From: Myxococcales bacterium | GTDB lineage: Bacteria; UBA10199; 2-02-FULL-44-16; JAAZCA01 | NCBI GenBank assembly: GCA_012513515.1 | Contig: JAAZCA010000009.1 | Span: forward strand, 38,084 to 102,083 | DNA length: 64,000 nucleotides | Reading direction: 5' to 3' | In this document: piece by piece, positions 18,083 to 28,068 of the stretch | Layout of the letters: the number at the start of each line of letters is the position of its first letter | How positions within the stretch are numbered: position 1 is the stretch's first letter | Position numbers and translations under genes: made by a program | The notes under the pieces: model-generated | Told to the model about the DNA's origin: nothing | Databases searched by the model: none | Seen by the model: only the letters and a program-made list of their open reading frames with translations

Positions 18083-18730
18083 CTACCTATTCCAATTTCC
18101 AAGCGGGCAGGCGTCACAGTGCGGAATCTTGCGGCAGAAATTTTTGCCCGTCTCTACGATGAGCGCATGGTATTCGTTAAAAAGCGGCACATCCCATTCA
18201 AGGTTATCCATAAAAATTTGCTGAATTTCAACGTACCCATCTTCCTCGCAGCAAAGCGAGTGTCTTAGAAGAATTCTCTTCGTGTACGCGTCGACGACAA
18301 ACATGGGCCTATTAAGCGCATAGAGAAGAATCGAGTCGGCCGTCTCGGGACCTATTCCCTTCACGGAGAGAAGCTCTTCGCGCAAGGTCGAAGTTGAAAT
18401 CTCTTTCATCCTCTCGACATCGCCGCCGTAATTTAAAATAAAATATTCTATGAAGTTTTTCAGCCGCCCAGCCTTCAACCTGAAATATCCGGCAGGTCTT
18501 ATGAGTTCTGCAAGCGCCGCATGCTCGCACCCATGAATCGCATACACGTCGAGCATTCCGGCATTTTTAAGGTTTTCTATCGCACGCTCGACGTTTTTCC
18601 AGTTGGTATTCTGTGTGAGCATCGCGCCAACCATAACCTCAAAGGGGCTCTGCGCCGGCCACCAGCCCAGATGGCCGAAATGCGACAGCATCGCATCATA
18701 CGCCTCTTTAAGAGTTTTCCTCGATGCCAT
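18083..18730 (-). CDS. Endonuclease III-related HhH-GPD DNA glycosylase
   Basis: A 215-residue HhH-GPD protein that probably removes damaged bases. The helix-hairpin-helix reads SVKGIGPETAD (about 122-132) and the catalytic aspartate is D147 in FVVDAYTKRIL. In endonuclease III the helix has a catalytic lysine (GVGRKTA); here it is GPETA, so the enzyme should be a monofunctional glycosylase, as in MagIII-type 3-methyladenine glycosylases. The C-terminal iron-sulfur motif is incomplete: three cysteines (C-x5-C-x2-C) are present, but the chain ends before a fourth. GAGG lies five bases before the ATG. Confidence 0.82.
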   Translation of the reverse strand: MASRKTLKEAYDAMLSHFGHLGWWPAQSPFEVMVGAMLTQNTNWKNVERAIENLKNAGMLDVYAIHGCEHAALAELIRPAGYFRLKAGRLKNFIEYFILNYGGDVERMKEISTSTLREELLSVKGIGPETADSILLYALNRPMFVVDAYTKRILLRHSLCCEEDGYVEIQQIFMDNLEWDVPLFNEYHALIVETGKNFCRKIPHCDACPLGNWNR

Positions 18731-18814
18731 CAGGACCTCGCATGGAAAGAAAAATCGCCCATCCTCTGCGAATGGGCGAAATTATCACACAAAAACCAGA
18801 AACCACATCAGCAC

Positions 18815-19093
18815 TTAAGCCCCCGTGGGAGCCGCTTCCGGTGCGACAGCAGGAGCCTCGGCGGCAGCAGCCTGCGGACGTTTGGATGCTATCCAAGCCT
18901 CGTAGTGCTGTTTGCACATGCCTCCCTTGAAAGTCTCTGTGCGGCAATTCTCCGCGCTGCAGATCCTATAGTGGGGCTTTTTCGGCATCTCGCCGCGACG
19001 CCACTTGCGGAAGTGGATGTTGCAATACCCTTTCGCCCTATATGGCCTCTTGCACCCTTCGACTTTACACGTTCTCTCTTTGCTGACTTCCAT
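18815..19093 (-). CDS. Small cysteine/histidine-repeat protein, probably zinc-binding
   Basis: A 92-residue protein with two copies of the same motif: C-x4-C-x8-C-x2-H at about 9-27 (CKVEGC...GYCNIH) and again at about 45-63 (CSAENC...GMCKQH). Each copy is followed by a basic or aromatic helix (FRKWRRGEMPK; YEAWIASKR). The last 20 residues are an Ala/Pro/Glu tail. The pattern suggests two small zinc knuckles binding nucleic acid or protein. Similar short proteins exist in deltaproteobacteria, sometimes labelled vegetative protein, with no known function. A strong AAGGAG site precedes the start. It is 15 bases downstream of a membrane-protein gene on the same strand. Confidence 0.75.
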   Translation of the reverse strand: MEVSKERTCKVEGCKRPYRAKGYCNIHFRKWRRGEMPKKPHYRICSAENCRTETFKGGMCKQHYEAWIASKRPQAAAAEAPAVAPEAAPTGA

Positions 19094-19108
19094 CGTAAAA
19101 TCTCCTTT

Positions 19109-19450
19109 TTATTTCACGGGCTGAGCTGCCTCGACCTTTTGAGGAGGTAAAGCCTCCTGTCCCGGAGCTCCATCGATCTTGGTGCCCTTGTTCAGTTCCT
19201 CTTTTAAAACATCCTCGAGCTGCTTGCGCTCTGAATCAGTGATATCCTCGGAAATTGCCTCACCTGCCGCTTTCAACCCCTCTCCTACGAGCGACCTGAT
19301 ATCGTGCACGGCATCTTTGACCATGGGAGTCTCGGTCAAGGGTTTCAGATGTTCCTGAATCGTTTTTCCACCCACTTTATAGCCTGTTATCCAGAGGAGT
19401 ATCCCGGCCACAATAGCTATAAAAAGCAACCACTTGATAAGTCTGAACAT
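19109..19450 (-). CDS. Single-pass membrane protein of unknown function
   Basis: A 113-residue protein. Residues 4-24 form one hydrophobic helix (IKWLLFIAIVAGILLWITG), then comes a mainly helical, acidic soluble part and a Pro/Ala-rich end. It is probably anchored in the inner membrane with the rest in the periplasm. It has a GGGAGG ribosome binding site. It sits immediately upstream of the small zinc-repeat gene in the same orientation. No family recognised. Confidence 0.65.
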   Translation of the reverse strand: MFRLIKWLLFIAIVAGILLWITGYKVGGKTIQEHLKPLTETPMVKDAVHDIRSLVGEGLKAAGEAISEDITDSERKQLEDVLKEELNKGTKIDGAPGQEALPPQKVEAAQPVK

Positions 19451-19592
19451 AAAACCCTCCCCCTGGCAAATTTCGGCAGAAGATAGAGGGACAAATAGCC
19501 CCTGTCAATACAGTATTGGCGGGACGATCACCAATCCGCAACTCCATGCAACTGTAAAAGCGCTCGACCAAGAAAACTATCCGCGGAGATTA

Positions 19593-19621
19593 TAGACATA
19601 ACCGACCGACTTTGTTATACA
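19593..19621 (+). promoter_or_regulatory. Sigma-70-type promoter abutting the start codon
   Basis: TAGACA at 19593-19598, a 17-base spacer and TATACA at 19616-19621. The expected transcription start is base 19628, the A of the following ATG. No ribosome binding site is seen before it. Confidence 0.55.
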
Positions 19622-19627
19622 ATTCGC

Positions 19628-20581
19628 ATGCGAAAACCACTGATACTCATCGTCGATGACAACCCCACGATAATCGAGCTCCTGAAGTCCCAGCTCAAGG
19701 CCTACGATTTCGACCTGCAGGTCGCCTATGATGGAGAAGAGGCTCTCGAAAAGATCCGCAATAGGGCCCCAGACCTCGTGCTTCTGGACCTCATGATGCC
19801 CAAAATTTCGGGATTCGAAATATGCAAGAGGATCAAGGAAAACAAAAACACTCAGTTCATCCCGATAATTGTCATAACGGCGCTTCATGAACAGCATGAC
19901 AAACTGCGCGCGATAGAGCTCGGCGCCGACGATTTCCTTATTAAACCCATAAACAAGATAGAGTTGATCACCAGGATCAAGTCGCTGCTTCGAATGAAAC
20001 TTTTACATGACGATGTGGATACCAGCGAAAGCATACTTTTCTCTCTGGTCGTTGCACTCGAGGCAAAGGATTTCTACACCAAAGGACACTCGGAAAGAGT
20101 TGCCGATATCGCAGTTGGCATCGGCAAAACGATGTCTCTCCCAGAAGCGCAGATCGACGCCCTCAAAAAGGGAAGCCTGATACACGACATCGGTAAAATA
20201 GGGGTAAAAGAGTCGGTGCTTCTCAAGCCCGGTCGACTCACCGACGAAGAAATGTCCCACGTCAAAAGCCATCCGAGGCTCGGATTCGACATCTGCTATC
20301 CTCTGAAAAGTCTCGAGAAATGCCTCTGCATAATAAGATCCCACCATGAACGCATGGATGGCAACGGATATCCGGACGGCCTGCAGGGAAGCGAAATTCC
20401 ACTGCTTTCGCGCATAGTCGCCGTTGCCGACGCATACGACGCCATGACGACCGACAGACCCTATCGAAGCGGGATGGGGGAGAACAAGGCCATGGCCATT
20501 TTCAAAAATGAAATCAACAGCGGGCAGTGGGATCCCGATTGTGTAAAAGCCTTCCTCACCATGCAAAAAAGCGCTTCCTGA
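19628..20581 (+). CDS. Response regulator with HD-GYP phosphodiesterase domain
   Basis: A 317-residue RpfG-type protein. The receiver domain (1-120) has phospho-acceptor D54 in LLDLMMP and the conserved lysine K106 in FLIKP. The HD-GYP domain (about 135-310) has the HD pair at 186-187 (LIHDIGKIG) and HHERMDGNGYPDGL at 239-252, so the metal site is complete. The expected activity is hydrolysis of cyclic di-GMP, controlled by phosphorylation. No sensor kinase is adjacent. The epimerase gene begins six bases after its stop, so the two are likely co-transcribed. The start appears leaderless. Confidence 0.94.
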   Translation: MRKPLILIVDDNPTIIELLKSQLKAYDFDLQVAYDGEEALEKIRNRAPDLVLLDLMMPKISGFEICKRIKENKNTQFIPIIVITALHEQHDKLRAIELGADDFLIKPINKIELITRIKSLLRMKLLHDDVDTSESILFSLVVALEAKDFYTKGHSERVADIAVGIGKTMSLPEAQIDALKKGSLIHDIGKIGVKESVLLKPGRLTDEEMSHVKSHPRLGFDICYPLKSLEKCLCIIRSHHERMDGNGYPDGLQGSEIPLLSRIVAVADAYDAMTTDRPYRSGMGENKAMAIFKNEINSGQWDPDCVKAFLTMQKSAS

Positions 20582-20587
20582 TATAAC

Positions 20588-21586
20588 ATGGCAGCCTCAG
20601 AAAAAATACTGGTCACCGGGGCCGGAGGGCTCATAGGATCCGCAGTCTGTTCAAGGCTGTATTCGATGAATATCGAGTTCAGGGCCATGTTGTGGAATGA
20701 TGAATCGGAAGAAAATATCTCCCATCTGGATGGAATAGAGAAAATTCGCGGCGATGTCAGAGACCGCCAATCCATAAAAAAGGCGCTCTCGGGATGTACG
20801 GGCTGCGTCCACTGCGCCGCACTAAACCGCCTCTGGAATGAAGATCCTCGCGAATTCTTGGAGATCAATATAGATGGCACCAGAAATATCTGCGATGAAT
20901 CCCTCTCTTCCGGCATAAAAAAAATCGTATTCACGAGCAGCTGCGATGCAATGGGCCCATCCACGGATGGCAAACCCAGAAACGAAGACTCCCCAATAAA
21001 TCGCGCCTCGGTAAAAGGCGGATACGAACGCAGCAAGTTGGAATCTGAAGAGATAATAGCATCGCTGTCCGGAGAAAAGATAAGCCATGCGATAATCAGG
21101 CCGGCGGCGGTAATAGGCCCCGGCGATATACACCTCACTCCACCAGGAAAGCTGATAAGAAATTTTTTAAGCGGAAAGCTACCAGCCTATTACAACGCCG
21201 GAATCAATTTCGTAGATTCGCGGGACGTAGCAGCGGCTCACGTCAAGGCAATCACCACCCCCGGCATCGAAGGAACCTTCATCCTGGGCGGACACAATAT
21301 CTTTTTGCATAAACTTTTCACAATGTTGAAAAAAATTTCCGGCATAGATTCGCTACCTGTAAAAATTCCTTATCCACTTGCGCTAGCTACGGCATTTGTA
21401 CTAGAGGTCAAGGGTGATGTGTCCAGGTCCGACCCTGGTATAACCGTAAACGGCGTAAAGACGGTAAAACATCCGTGGTTTTTTGATTCAACAAAGGCTG
21501 AAAAAATGCTAGACCACCGTCCGAGACCGATAGAACAAACGCTCAGCGATGCGATGGAATGGCATAAAAGGAGGATGACATTATGA
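20588..21586 (+). CDS. NAD-dependent epimerase/dehydratase (HpnA-like extended SDR)
   Basis: A 332-residue extended short-chain dehydrogenase. The nucleotide-binding motif TGAGGLIG lies at 10-17, the catalytic YxxxK is in GGYERSKLE, FTSSCDAMG supplies the serine, and IRPAAVIGPGD plus the FVDSRDVAAAH segment match sugar epimerases. The layout resembles the hopanoid-associated sugar epimerase HpnA. The stop overlaps the next gene by 4 bases, so the enzyme probably works with the CruF-like membrane protein. The substrate could be a nucleotide sugar or a lipid-linked hydroxy compound. Confidence 0.82.
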   Translation: MAASEKILVTGAGGLIGSAVCSRLYSMNIEFRAMLWNDESEENISHLDGIEKIRGDVRDRQSIKKALSGCTGCVHCAALNRLWNEDPREFLEINIDGTRNICDESLSSGIKKIVFTSSCDAMGPSTDGKPRNEDSPINRASVKGGYERSKLESEEIIASLSGEKISHAIIRPAAVIGPGDIHLTPPGKLIRNFLSGKLPAYYNAGINFVDSRDVAAAHVKAITTPGIEGTFILGGHNIFLHKLFTMLKKISGIDSLPVKIPYPLALATAFVLEVKGDVSRSDPGITVNGVKTVKHPWFFDSTKAEKMLDHRPRPIEQTLSDAMEWHKRRMTL

Positions 21587-22317
21587 TAAATGAATTTTTA
21601 ACATCGGTAATACACAGGCCCTACGTATTCATTTTCCTGGCCTCATATCTTGTGCTTGCAAAAATTCGTTGGGGCACGACGAAAACCCTGATCTGGCTTG
21701 TTTCAGGGTATATCATAGCCTGGCTCAGCGAATACTCCTCTATCAACACCGGCTTTCCTTACGGAGAATACCACTACATATACGCCAGCATGCCCGGGGA
21801 ACTGATGATAGCGGGGGTTCCATTCTTCGACTCCCTCTCCTACCCGTTCATGATATTCGCAGGCTTCACGACGGCAGCCCTGCTGATGAAAACAGAGCGA
21901 GGGTTGAAGGTCGCATTCCTCGGGGCTATTTTCACGACCCTGCTCGATGTGATCATAGACCCAATATCCAAGCTGGGGTCCCAGTGGTTTTTAGGAAAGA
22001 TCTACTACTACGTGGAGAATGGATTCTATTTCGGAATACCCTTTTCAAACTTCGCCGGATGGTTCCTAGTATCCCTCGCGGTTATTTTGTTCAATCAGGG
22101 GATATGGCAACTTGTCGGGGAGAAGGGAAAACCCTTGAGCATGAGCAAGAGGGAGATTTTATATCCGGCGTTCTACATAAGCATAGGGCTTTTCGGAGTA
22201 GCGGTAGCGGCCTACATATCCGCCTACCGGATATTCGCGGCGAACTTCATAATCGTGATAGTCATGATGATTGCGACAATGAAATCTCTTAGAAGTTCTA
22301 TACGCGCTCTTCCTTAA
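21583..22317 (+). CDS. CruF-like carotenoid biosynthesis membrane protein
   Basis: A 244-residue integral membrane protein with about seven hydrophobic helices. It has motifs of the DUF422/CruF family, which hydrates carotenoid end groups: SEYSSINTGFPYGEYHY, GVPFFDSLSYPFMIFA, LLDVIIDPIS and YFGIPFSNFAGWF. No carotene synthase or desaturase is in the window, so a carotenoid role is by family only. Its start overlaps the epimerase stop (ATGA-type), and its 3' end overlaps the convergent spoVR gene by 20 bases. Confidence 0.8.
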   Translation: MINEFLTSVIHRPYVFIFLASYLVLAKIRWGTTKTLIWLVSGYIIAWLSEYSSINTGFPYGEYHYIYASMPGELMIAGVPFFDSLSYPFMIFAGFTTAALLMKTERGLKVAFLGAIFTTLLDVIIDPISKLGSQWFLGKIYYYVENGFYFGIPFSNFAGWFLVSLAVILFNQGIWQLVGEKGKPLSMSKREILYPAFYISIGLFGVAVAAYISAYRIFAANFIIVIVMMIATMKSLRSSIRALP

Positions 22318-23815
22318 CCTCTGTTCCGTCGTAGCTGATCAGCGTGGGAACTCCATCGCTCAAGGTCTCTACCGCAACCGGCCTTTTCCAGATGTTAAAA
22401 AGCCTCTTCAGAGTTTCGCATGCATAATCGTGCTTGAGCTCCCTTCCCTCGTGCGAATGCTTGAGCAGCAGTTCGCCGCGGTTTCGGAAGTTGCCATCAA
22501 CCACGTTGATTATAGGATGGCCGAAGTTAGTGAGCTGAAAGAGAAGCTGCTGTTTTATTTTGCTGAACTCTCGGCTGGCTATCTCATACTGGTCCGATGA
22601 GATATTGTAGGAATATATGAAAAGTTTATGTTTCTCGCAGAACTCCGGCGTGAGAAATTCATCTATGAACATGACGTCATTATACAGCTTCCTTACCTCA
22701 AAAATTTTCTGACGGCCCAGACCCAGCTTCAAATCCCAGTTGGCCTTGGCAACCATATCGGTACACTCCTCATAGGCCTTGCCAAAGCGGCCGGTGTTCC
22801 ATCTCTCTTCGACATCGCGGAACAACTCTATACCCACCTTGTAGGGATTGAAATTTCTGGCGCTCATCGCAACCGTGCCGGAATGATGGTCGGCATAGTC
22901 GATAACCTCGGAATCGGTAAGGGCGCGCTCGGTCATTATCTTGGAATGCCAATAACTGGCCCACCCTTCGTTCATTATTTTGGTCAAGCCCTGAGGGGCA
23001 AAATAATACGCCTCTTCGCGTATTATCGAGAGGATATCCCGTTCCCATTTCTCCAACGGAGCATAGTCGAGCAGGAATAGTAAAACATCCTTTTCTGGAT
23101 GCTCCGGAAATTTCTTTTCCAGCTGCATCTCATCCTCTATTGCTTTTCTCTGTTCCTCCATGAATTCCTGAGGGTTGATATACTTATCCATGTACTGATG
23201 ATTTATCTTCAGTTTTCTTATCGGACGCCTCGGACCTTCGAGTTCTCTGCCTGCTGGAGCGCGCCGCCTTATTGCATGGGCATGGTGATCTATAAGATCC
23301 TCTATCGCCAAGCAACTATCTATAAAGCTCTCTACGCGGTCCATGCCATATTCATCTATGTATCTCAGAACGCGGGTCTTGTGATTTGCCATCTCGTCCA
23401 TCATCTTGCGATTGGTATGTGCAAAAAACAGGTTGTTCTTGAAAAAATCACAGTGCGCGTAGACGTGCGCCATCACCAGCTTCTGATCCACCATGCCGTT
23501 TGAATAGAGAAGATATGCATAACAAGGATCGGTATTTATGACCATCTCGTATATCTTGGAAAGGCCGTAGGCATAGCTTTTTGAGAGCTGTTCGTATTCC
23601 ATCCCAAAGCGCCAATGAGGATACCTGTTCGGAAACCCCCCATAGGCTGCCACTTCATTGATCTGGTTCCAATCTAGAACCTCGAATATGACATCGTAGA
23701 AATCGAGTCCGAATTCGCGGGCGTACCCCTCTATTTTAACCCTCTCCGCCTCAAGATCGGCAGGAAGATGGGTGTCGTACTTCGTAGGCCTGCTTTTTCT
23801 GAAACTTCTTCGCAT
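22298..23815 (-). CDS. spoVR: SpoVR family protein
   Basis: A 505-residue SpoVR/YcgB family protein, full family length. Typical segments are FYDVIFEVLDWNQINEVAAYGGFPNRYPHWRF-like at 40-70, CYAYLLYSNGMVDQKLVMAHVYAHCDFF, and NEGWASYWHSKIM with its histidines. The biochemical function is unsettled. In Bacillus it affects the spore cortex; in proteobacteria it is co-expressed with prkA and yhbH homologues under stress. It is the last gene of that conserved trio here, 13 bases after yhbH, and its end overlaps the convergent CruF-like gene by 20 bases. Confidence 0.94.
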   Translation of the reverse strand: MRRSFRKSRPTKYDTHLPADLEAERVKIEGYAREFGLDFYDVIFEVLDWNQINEVAAYGGFPNRYPHWRFGMEYEQLSKSYAYGLSKIYEMVINTDPCYAYLLYSNGMVDQKLVMAHVYAHCDFFKNNLFFAHTNRKMMDEMANHKTRVLRYIDEYGMDRVESFIDSCLAIEDLIDHHAHAIRRRAPAGRELEGPRRPIRKLKINHQYMDKYINPQEFMEEQRKAIEDEMQLEKKFPEHPEKDVLLFLLDYAPLEKWERDILSIIREEAYYFAPQGLTKIMNEGWASYWHSKIMTERALTDSEVIDYADHHSGTVAMSARNFNPYKVGIELFRDVEERWNTGRFGKAYEECTDMVAKANWDLKLGLGRQKIFEVRKLYNDVMFIDEFLTPEFCEKHKLFIYSYNISSDQYEIASREFSKIKQQLLFQLTNFGHPIINVVDGNFRNRGELLLKHSHEGRELKHDYACETLKRLFNIWKRPVAVETLSDGVPTLISYDGTEVKEERV

Positions 23816-23828
23816 ATATTATATAAAC

Positions 23829-24932
<1,104 letters not shown>

Positions 24933-24941
24933 TTACGCCTT

Positions 24942-27035
24942 TCAGTTCTGCGATCTCTTCTCGCGTATATCGCCGCGAGCGAATATCGAGGCGACGAAGT
25001 TGAGGACATCGGTAGAGCAGGTCTCGCAGTATCCGTAATTCTTGATGAGCCTGCTCTTTACCACATCTATCTTCTCCTGCGTATCCTTGTCGATTACGCT
25101 GGAAACGAGGCTCGTAAGTTTTATCGAATCCTTCTGATCCTCGAAGAGTTTCAGCTCAAGCGCTTTATGAAGGCGCTCGTTGGTCCGGTAGCTGAACTTC
25201 TTTCCTTCCAGAGATAGCGCGCCGATGTAGTTCATTATCTCGCGCCTGAAATCATCCTTGCGGCTCTCAGGAATATCTATTTTTTCCTCGATCGAGCGCA
25301 TTAGTCTCTCGTCGGGCTCCTCATTCTGACCGGTGTATGGATTCTTGACCTTCTCCCTCTGCGTATAGGCCTTGAGGTTATCGATATAGTTCGAGCACAG
25401 TCTGGATATCGCCTCTTCATCGGCGGATATCGCCCTCTGCACTTCGTTCTTCACGATATCTTCATATTCCTCTTTGACGACGGTGAGCATCTCAAGGAAT
25501 TTTTTTCTCTGCTCATCGCTTTTAATCATGGAGTGATGGCGCAGGCCGGACTCAAGTTCATTGATTACCATGAAGGGATTTACACACCCGCCGCCGACAT
25601 CAGAAACCAGGGCGTTGGAAATTTTATCCTGAATGTAACGCGGCGATATCCCCTCGAGCCCCTCGCGCTTGCCTTCCTTGCGCAACTCCTTGACGTTGTC
25701 CTCGGTAAAACCTGGGAGAGACTTGCCGTCGTAGAGCTTTAGCTTCTGCATCAGGGTAAGGTTGGCTTTCTTCGGCTCTTCAAGCCTAGTGAGAATCGCC
25801 CACATCGCCGCCATCTCGATCGTATGCGGAGCTATATGCTTTCCGCTGACGCGATTCGGACCGTAGTCCTTCTGATAAACCTTAACCTCCTCTGAAAGTT
25901 TGGTAATATACGGGATATCTATTTTTACGGTTCTATCGCGCAGAGCCTCCATGTACTCATTGCTCAGCAGCTTATTGTATTCCGCCTCGTTGGTATGGCC
26001 TATGATAACTTCATCGATATCGGTCTGAGCAAACTTCTTTGGCTTAACTTTATGCTCCTGCGAAGCGCCCAGCAGGTCGTAAAGGAATGCGACGTCCAGC
26101 TTCAAGACCTCTATGAACTCGATGAGACCTCTGTTGGCTATATTGAATTCACCGTCAAAATTAAATGCCCTCGGATCGGAGTCGGACCCGTATTCAGCGA
26201 TCTTCCTGTAGTTAATATCGCCCGTCAGCTCTGTAGAATCCTGATTCTTTTCATCCTTCGGCTGGAATGTTCCGATGCCCACGCGATCTTTTTCGGAGAG
26301 AATCATCCTTCTGACCTTTATGTGCTCTATGACCTTGGACCAGTCTCCATCATAGAGCTTTGAAAGCTCACGATAGATATAGCGGCAGCTCGGGCAGAGG
26401 TCGCCTTGGAGAATTATCCTCTGCTCGGGCTGAAGCCCCTTATTCAGTTCAGCTAGGATTTTATCCCTGAGTTCGATCGGTATCAGATGGAGAGGCTCTT
26501 CATGCATCGGACAGGGTATCTCAGCTGAAGACCCAAATATCATGTTGCGATCGTCAAAGTTGCCCTTCACCCAAGAGTATGTATAAAGAGCACCATCCGG
26601 TCTTTTCGAATATGCTTCGAGGCCCTTTTTCAAAAGCCTGGCTATCGTTGACTTTGCACCGCCGACAGGCCCATGAAGCAGAAGGATTCTTTTTTCCGTC
26701 CCGTAGCGCATGGCAGCCGAACGAAATGCATTTACCAGCTTCATCAGAGGAAGATCGAGACCGTAAAGCGCATCCTTACCATTTTCTATCGGGTCTTCAA
26801 AAAACTTGTAGTGCACAATTTTCTTTTTATACTCGGTGTATTCCTCGAAACCGTATGAAAGGATCATGTCGTAAATCCGCTTGAACGCGGTGTCGGCAAC
26901 TTTCGGATTTTTGCTGACGATGTTGAGATAATCCTGATATGACCCCTCCCAATGCAACTCCTGATACGATTTGACATCATTTAACGACGCGATCATCTGC
27001 ATTAAACCATTTACGGGCTTCCCCTGTTCCGACAT
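24942..27035 (-). CDS. prkA: PrkA family serine protein kinase/AAA protein
   Basis: A 697-residue PrkA/YeaG protein. The AAA domain has a modified Walker [10 protein letters not shown], near residue 126. The family segments [24 protein letters not shown] and the SCRYIYREL cysteine region are present, along with [13 protein letters not shown] and the [12 protein letters not shown] sensor region. The C-terminal third is the kinase-like domain. It is linked to stress and nutrient-limitation responses in other bacteria; some homologues act as AAA proteases rather than kinases. It heads the prkA-yhbH-spoVR operon and starts 85 bases after mlaD ends. A GGAGG site precedes the ATG. Confidence 0.94.
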   Translation of the reverse strand: MSEQGKPVNGLMQMIASLNDVKSYQELHWEGSYQDYLNIVSKNPKVADTAFKRIYDMILSYGFEEYTEYKKKIVHYKFFEDPIENGKDALYGLDLPLMKLVNAFRSAAMRYGTEKRILLLHGPVGGAKSTIARLLKKGLEAYSKRPDGALYTYSWVKGNFDDRNMIFGSSAEIPCPMHEEPLHLIPIELRDKILAELNKGLQPEQRIILQGDLCPSCRYIYRELSKLYDGDWSKVIEHIKVRRMILSEKDRVGIGTFQPKDEKNQDSTELTGDINYRKIAEYGSDSDPRAFNFDGEFNIANRGLIEFIEVLKLDVAFLYDLLGASQEHKVKPKKFAQTDIDEVIIGHTNEAEYNKLLSNEYMEALRDRTVKIDIPYITKLSEEVKVYQKDYGPNRVSGKHIAPHTIEMAAMWAILTRLEEPKKANLTLMQKLKLYDGKSLPGFTEDNVKELRKEGKREGLEGISPRYIQDKISNALVSDVGGGCVNPFMVINELESGLRHHSMIKSDEQRKKFLEMLTVVKEEYEDIVKNEVQRAISADEEAISRLCSNYIDNLKAYTQREKVKNPYTGQNEEPDERLMRSIEEKIDIPESRKDDFRREIMNYIGALSLEGKKFSYRTNERLHKALELKLFEDQKDSIKLTSLVSSVIDKDTQEKIDVVKSRLIKNYGYCETCSTDVLNFVASIFARGDIREKRSQN

Positions 27036-27120
27036 GACTACCTCCAGTCATTGTTTTTCAGATATACATCTCGAAATTTCGCCCCGCCAGCAACGCACGG
27101 ATGATAGCAGAGCGGCGTTA

Positions 27121-28044
27121 TCATTTCAACTCACGCTTATCATTTTCTGTCATCGTGGTCCTTACCACTGCGCGAAGAAGCCTGTTCCGATTCGCCTTGC
27201 CAAAGAGCGACCTCATCTCGTCGTATAGAGACGGATCCATCACCAATCTGCCGACAGTCCCCTCGCCACGCCTGACAGCGTCCAGTACGATCTTCAGATC
27301 TGCAGAGGCAGCCCTCATATTGGCTATAAGACCCCCTATGTTGCCTTTGGACTCTTCCTCGGCACCAGCGAGAATTCCCTTAACGGACTTCATAGCAGCG
27401 GAGAGGTTGGAGATCACATCCTCGCCTTTGGGATCGTACACGAGCGCATGAACAAGGCTATTTCCCTTTTCGACCTGTTCGACGGTCTTGCGCACGGATG
27501 ATATAATAGCCTTTATGTCTCCGCCGCCTTGGGGAGTTAACGAAGAAATCATATCATTGATGGATTTCGAAGCACCGCTAATATCATCGAGAATCGTCCC
27601 TGCTTTTTCAGCCAGCGAGAATATGGAGGTTACGTCTTTCGATGGCAGAATTCCTCTGTCAGGAATCACCGACTGCGCCTCGCTCCCTACAGACACATAT
27701 ACAAACTTATCCCCCAAAAGCCCTTGTGTTTCGATAGTAGCGACGCTGTCGGTCCTTATCCTAGATTGATATTCCTTGTTAAGGCTTAGCCTCACTGTTA
27801 TCTCCTGCGAAGCTGGATCATCTGGAAAACTAATTTTGTCCACATGCCCTACTTTGAAACCCGCAAGCTGAACAGGGGCGCCGACTCTCAGCCCCGATAC
27901 GGTTTTAAAGTTGGAAAAAAGGACATACTTCCTCTGAAAGAGTTCACTGTCGCTCCCTATCATGAATATCACCACCATAGCCAGAACAAGGCCTACGCTG
28001 ATAAAAACACCTACCCTGAACTCGTCTAATCTGTTGCGCGGCAT
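27121..28044 (-). CDS. mlaD: MlaD family MCE-domain lipid-binding protein
   Basis: A 307-residue protein with an N-terminal membrane anchor (about 10-30) and one MCE domain (about 38-118: LRVGAPVQLAGFKVGHVDKI, then IETQGLLGDKFVYV). A long helical C-terminal part follows. MCE proteins form a hexameric ring that passes phospholipid between the ATPase complex and the outer membrane. It is longer than E. coli MlaD (183 residues) because of the helical tail, common in deltaproteobacteria. It is third in an mlaE-mlaF-mlaD operon; mlaC and mlaB are not seen. Confidence 0.92.
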   Translation of the reverse strand: MPRNRLDEFRVGVFISVGLVLAMVVIFMIGSDSELFQRKYVLFSNFKTVSGLRVGAPVQLAGFKVGHVDKISFPDDPASQEITVRLSLNKEYQSRIRTDSVATIETQGLLGDKFVYVSVGSEAQSVIPDRGILPSKDVTSIFSLAEKAGTILDDISGASKSINDMISSLTPQGGGDIKAIISSVRKTVEQVEKGNSLVHALVYDPKGEDVISNLSAAMKSVKGILAGAEEESKGNIGGLIANMRAASADLKIVLDAVRRGEGTVGRLVMDPSLYDEMRSLFGKANRNRLLRAVVRTTMTENDKRELK

Positions 28045-28068
28045 AAAACCCCCTCCAATTCACATTGC

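Noticed and set aside
17890..18162. 90-codon plus-strand open frame
   Set aside because: It overlaps the end of the HhH-GPD gene and a strong inverted repeat, has no ribosome binding site and its protein shows no recognisable pattern.
20461..21138. Minus-strand frames of 187-225 codons opposite the HD-GYP and epimerase genes
   Set aside because: Antisense to genes with intact catalytic motifs, no start signals, low-quality composition.
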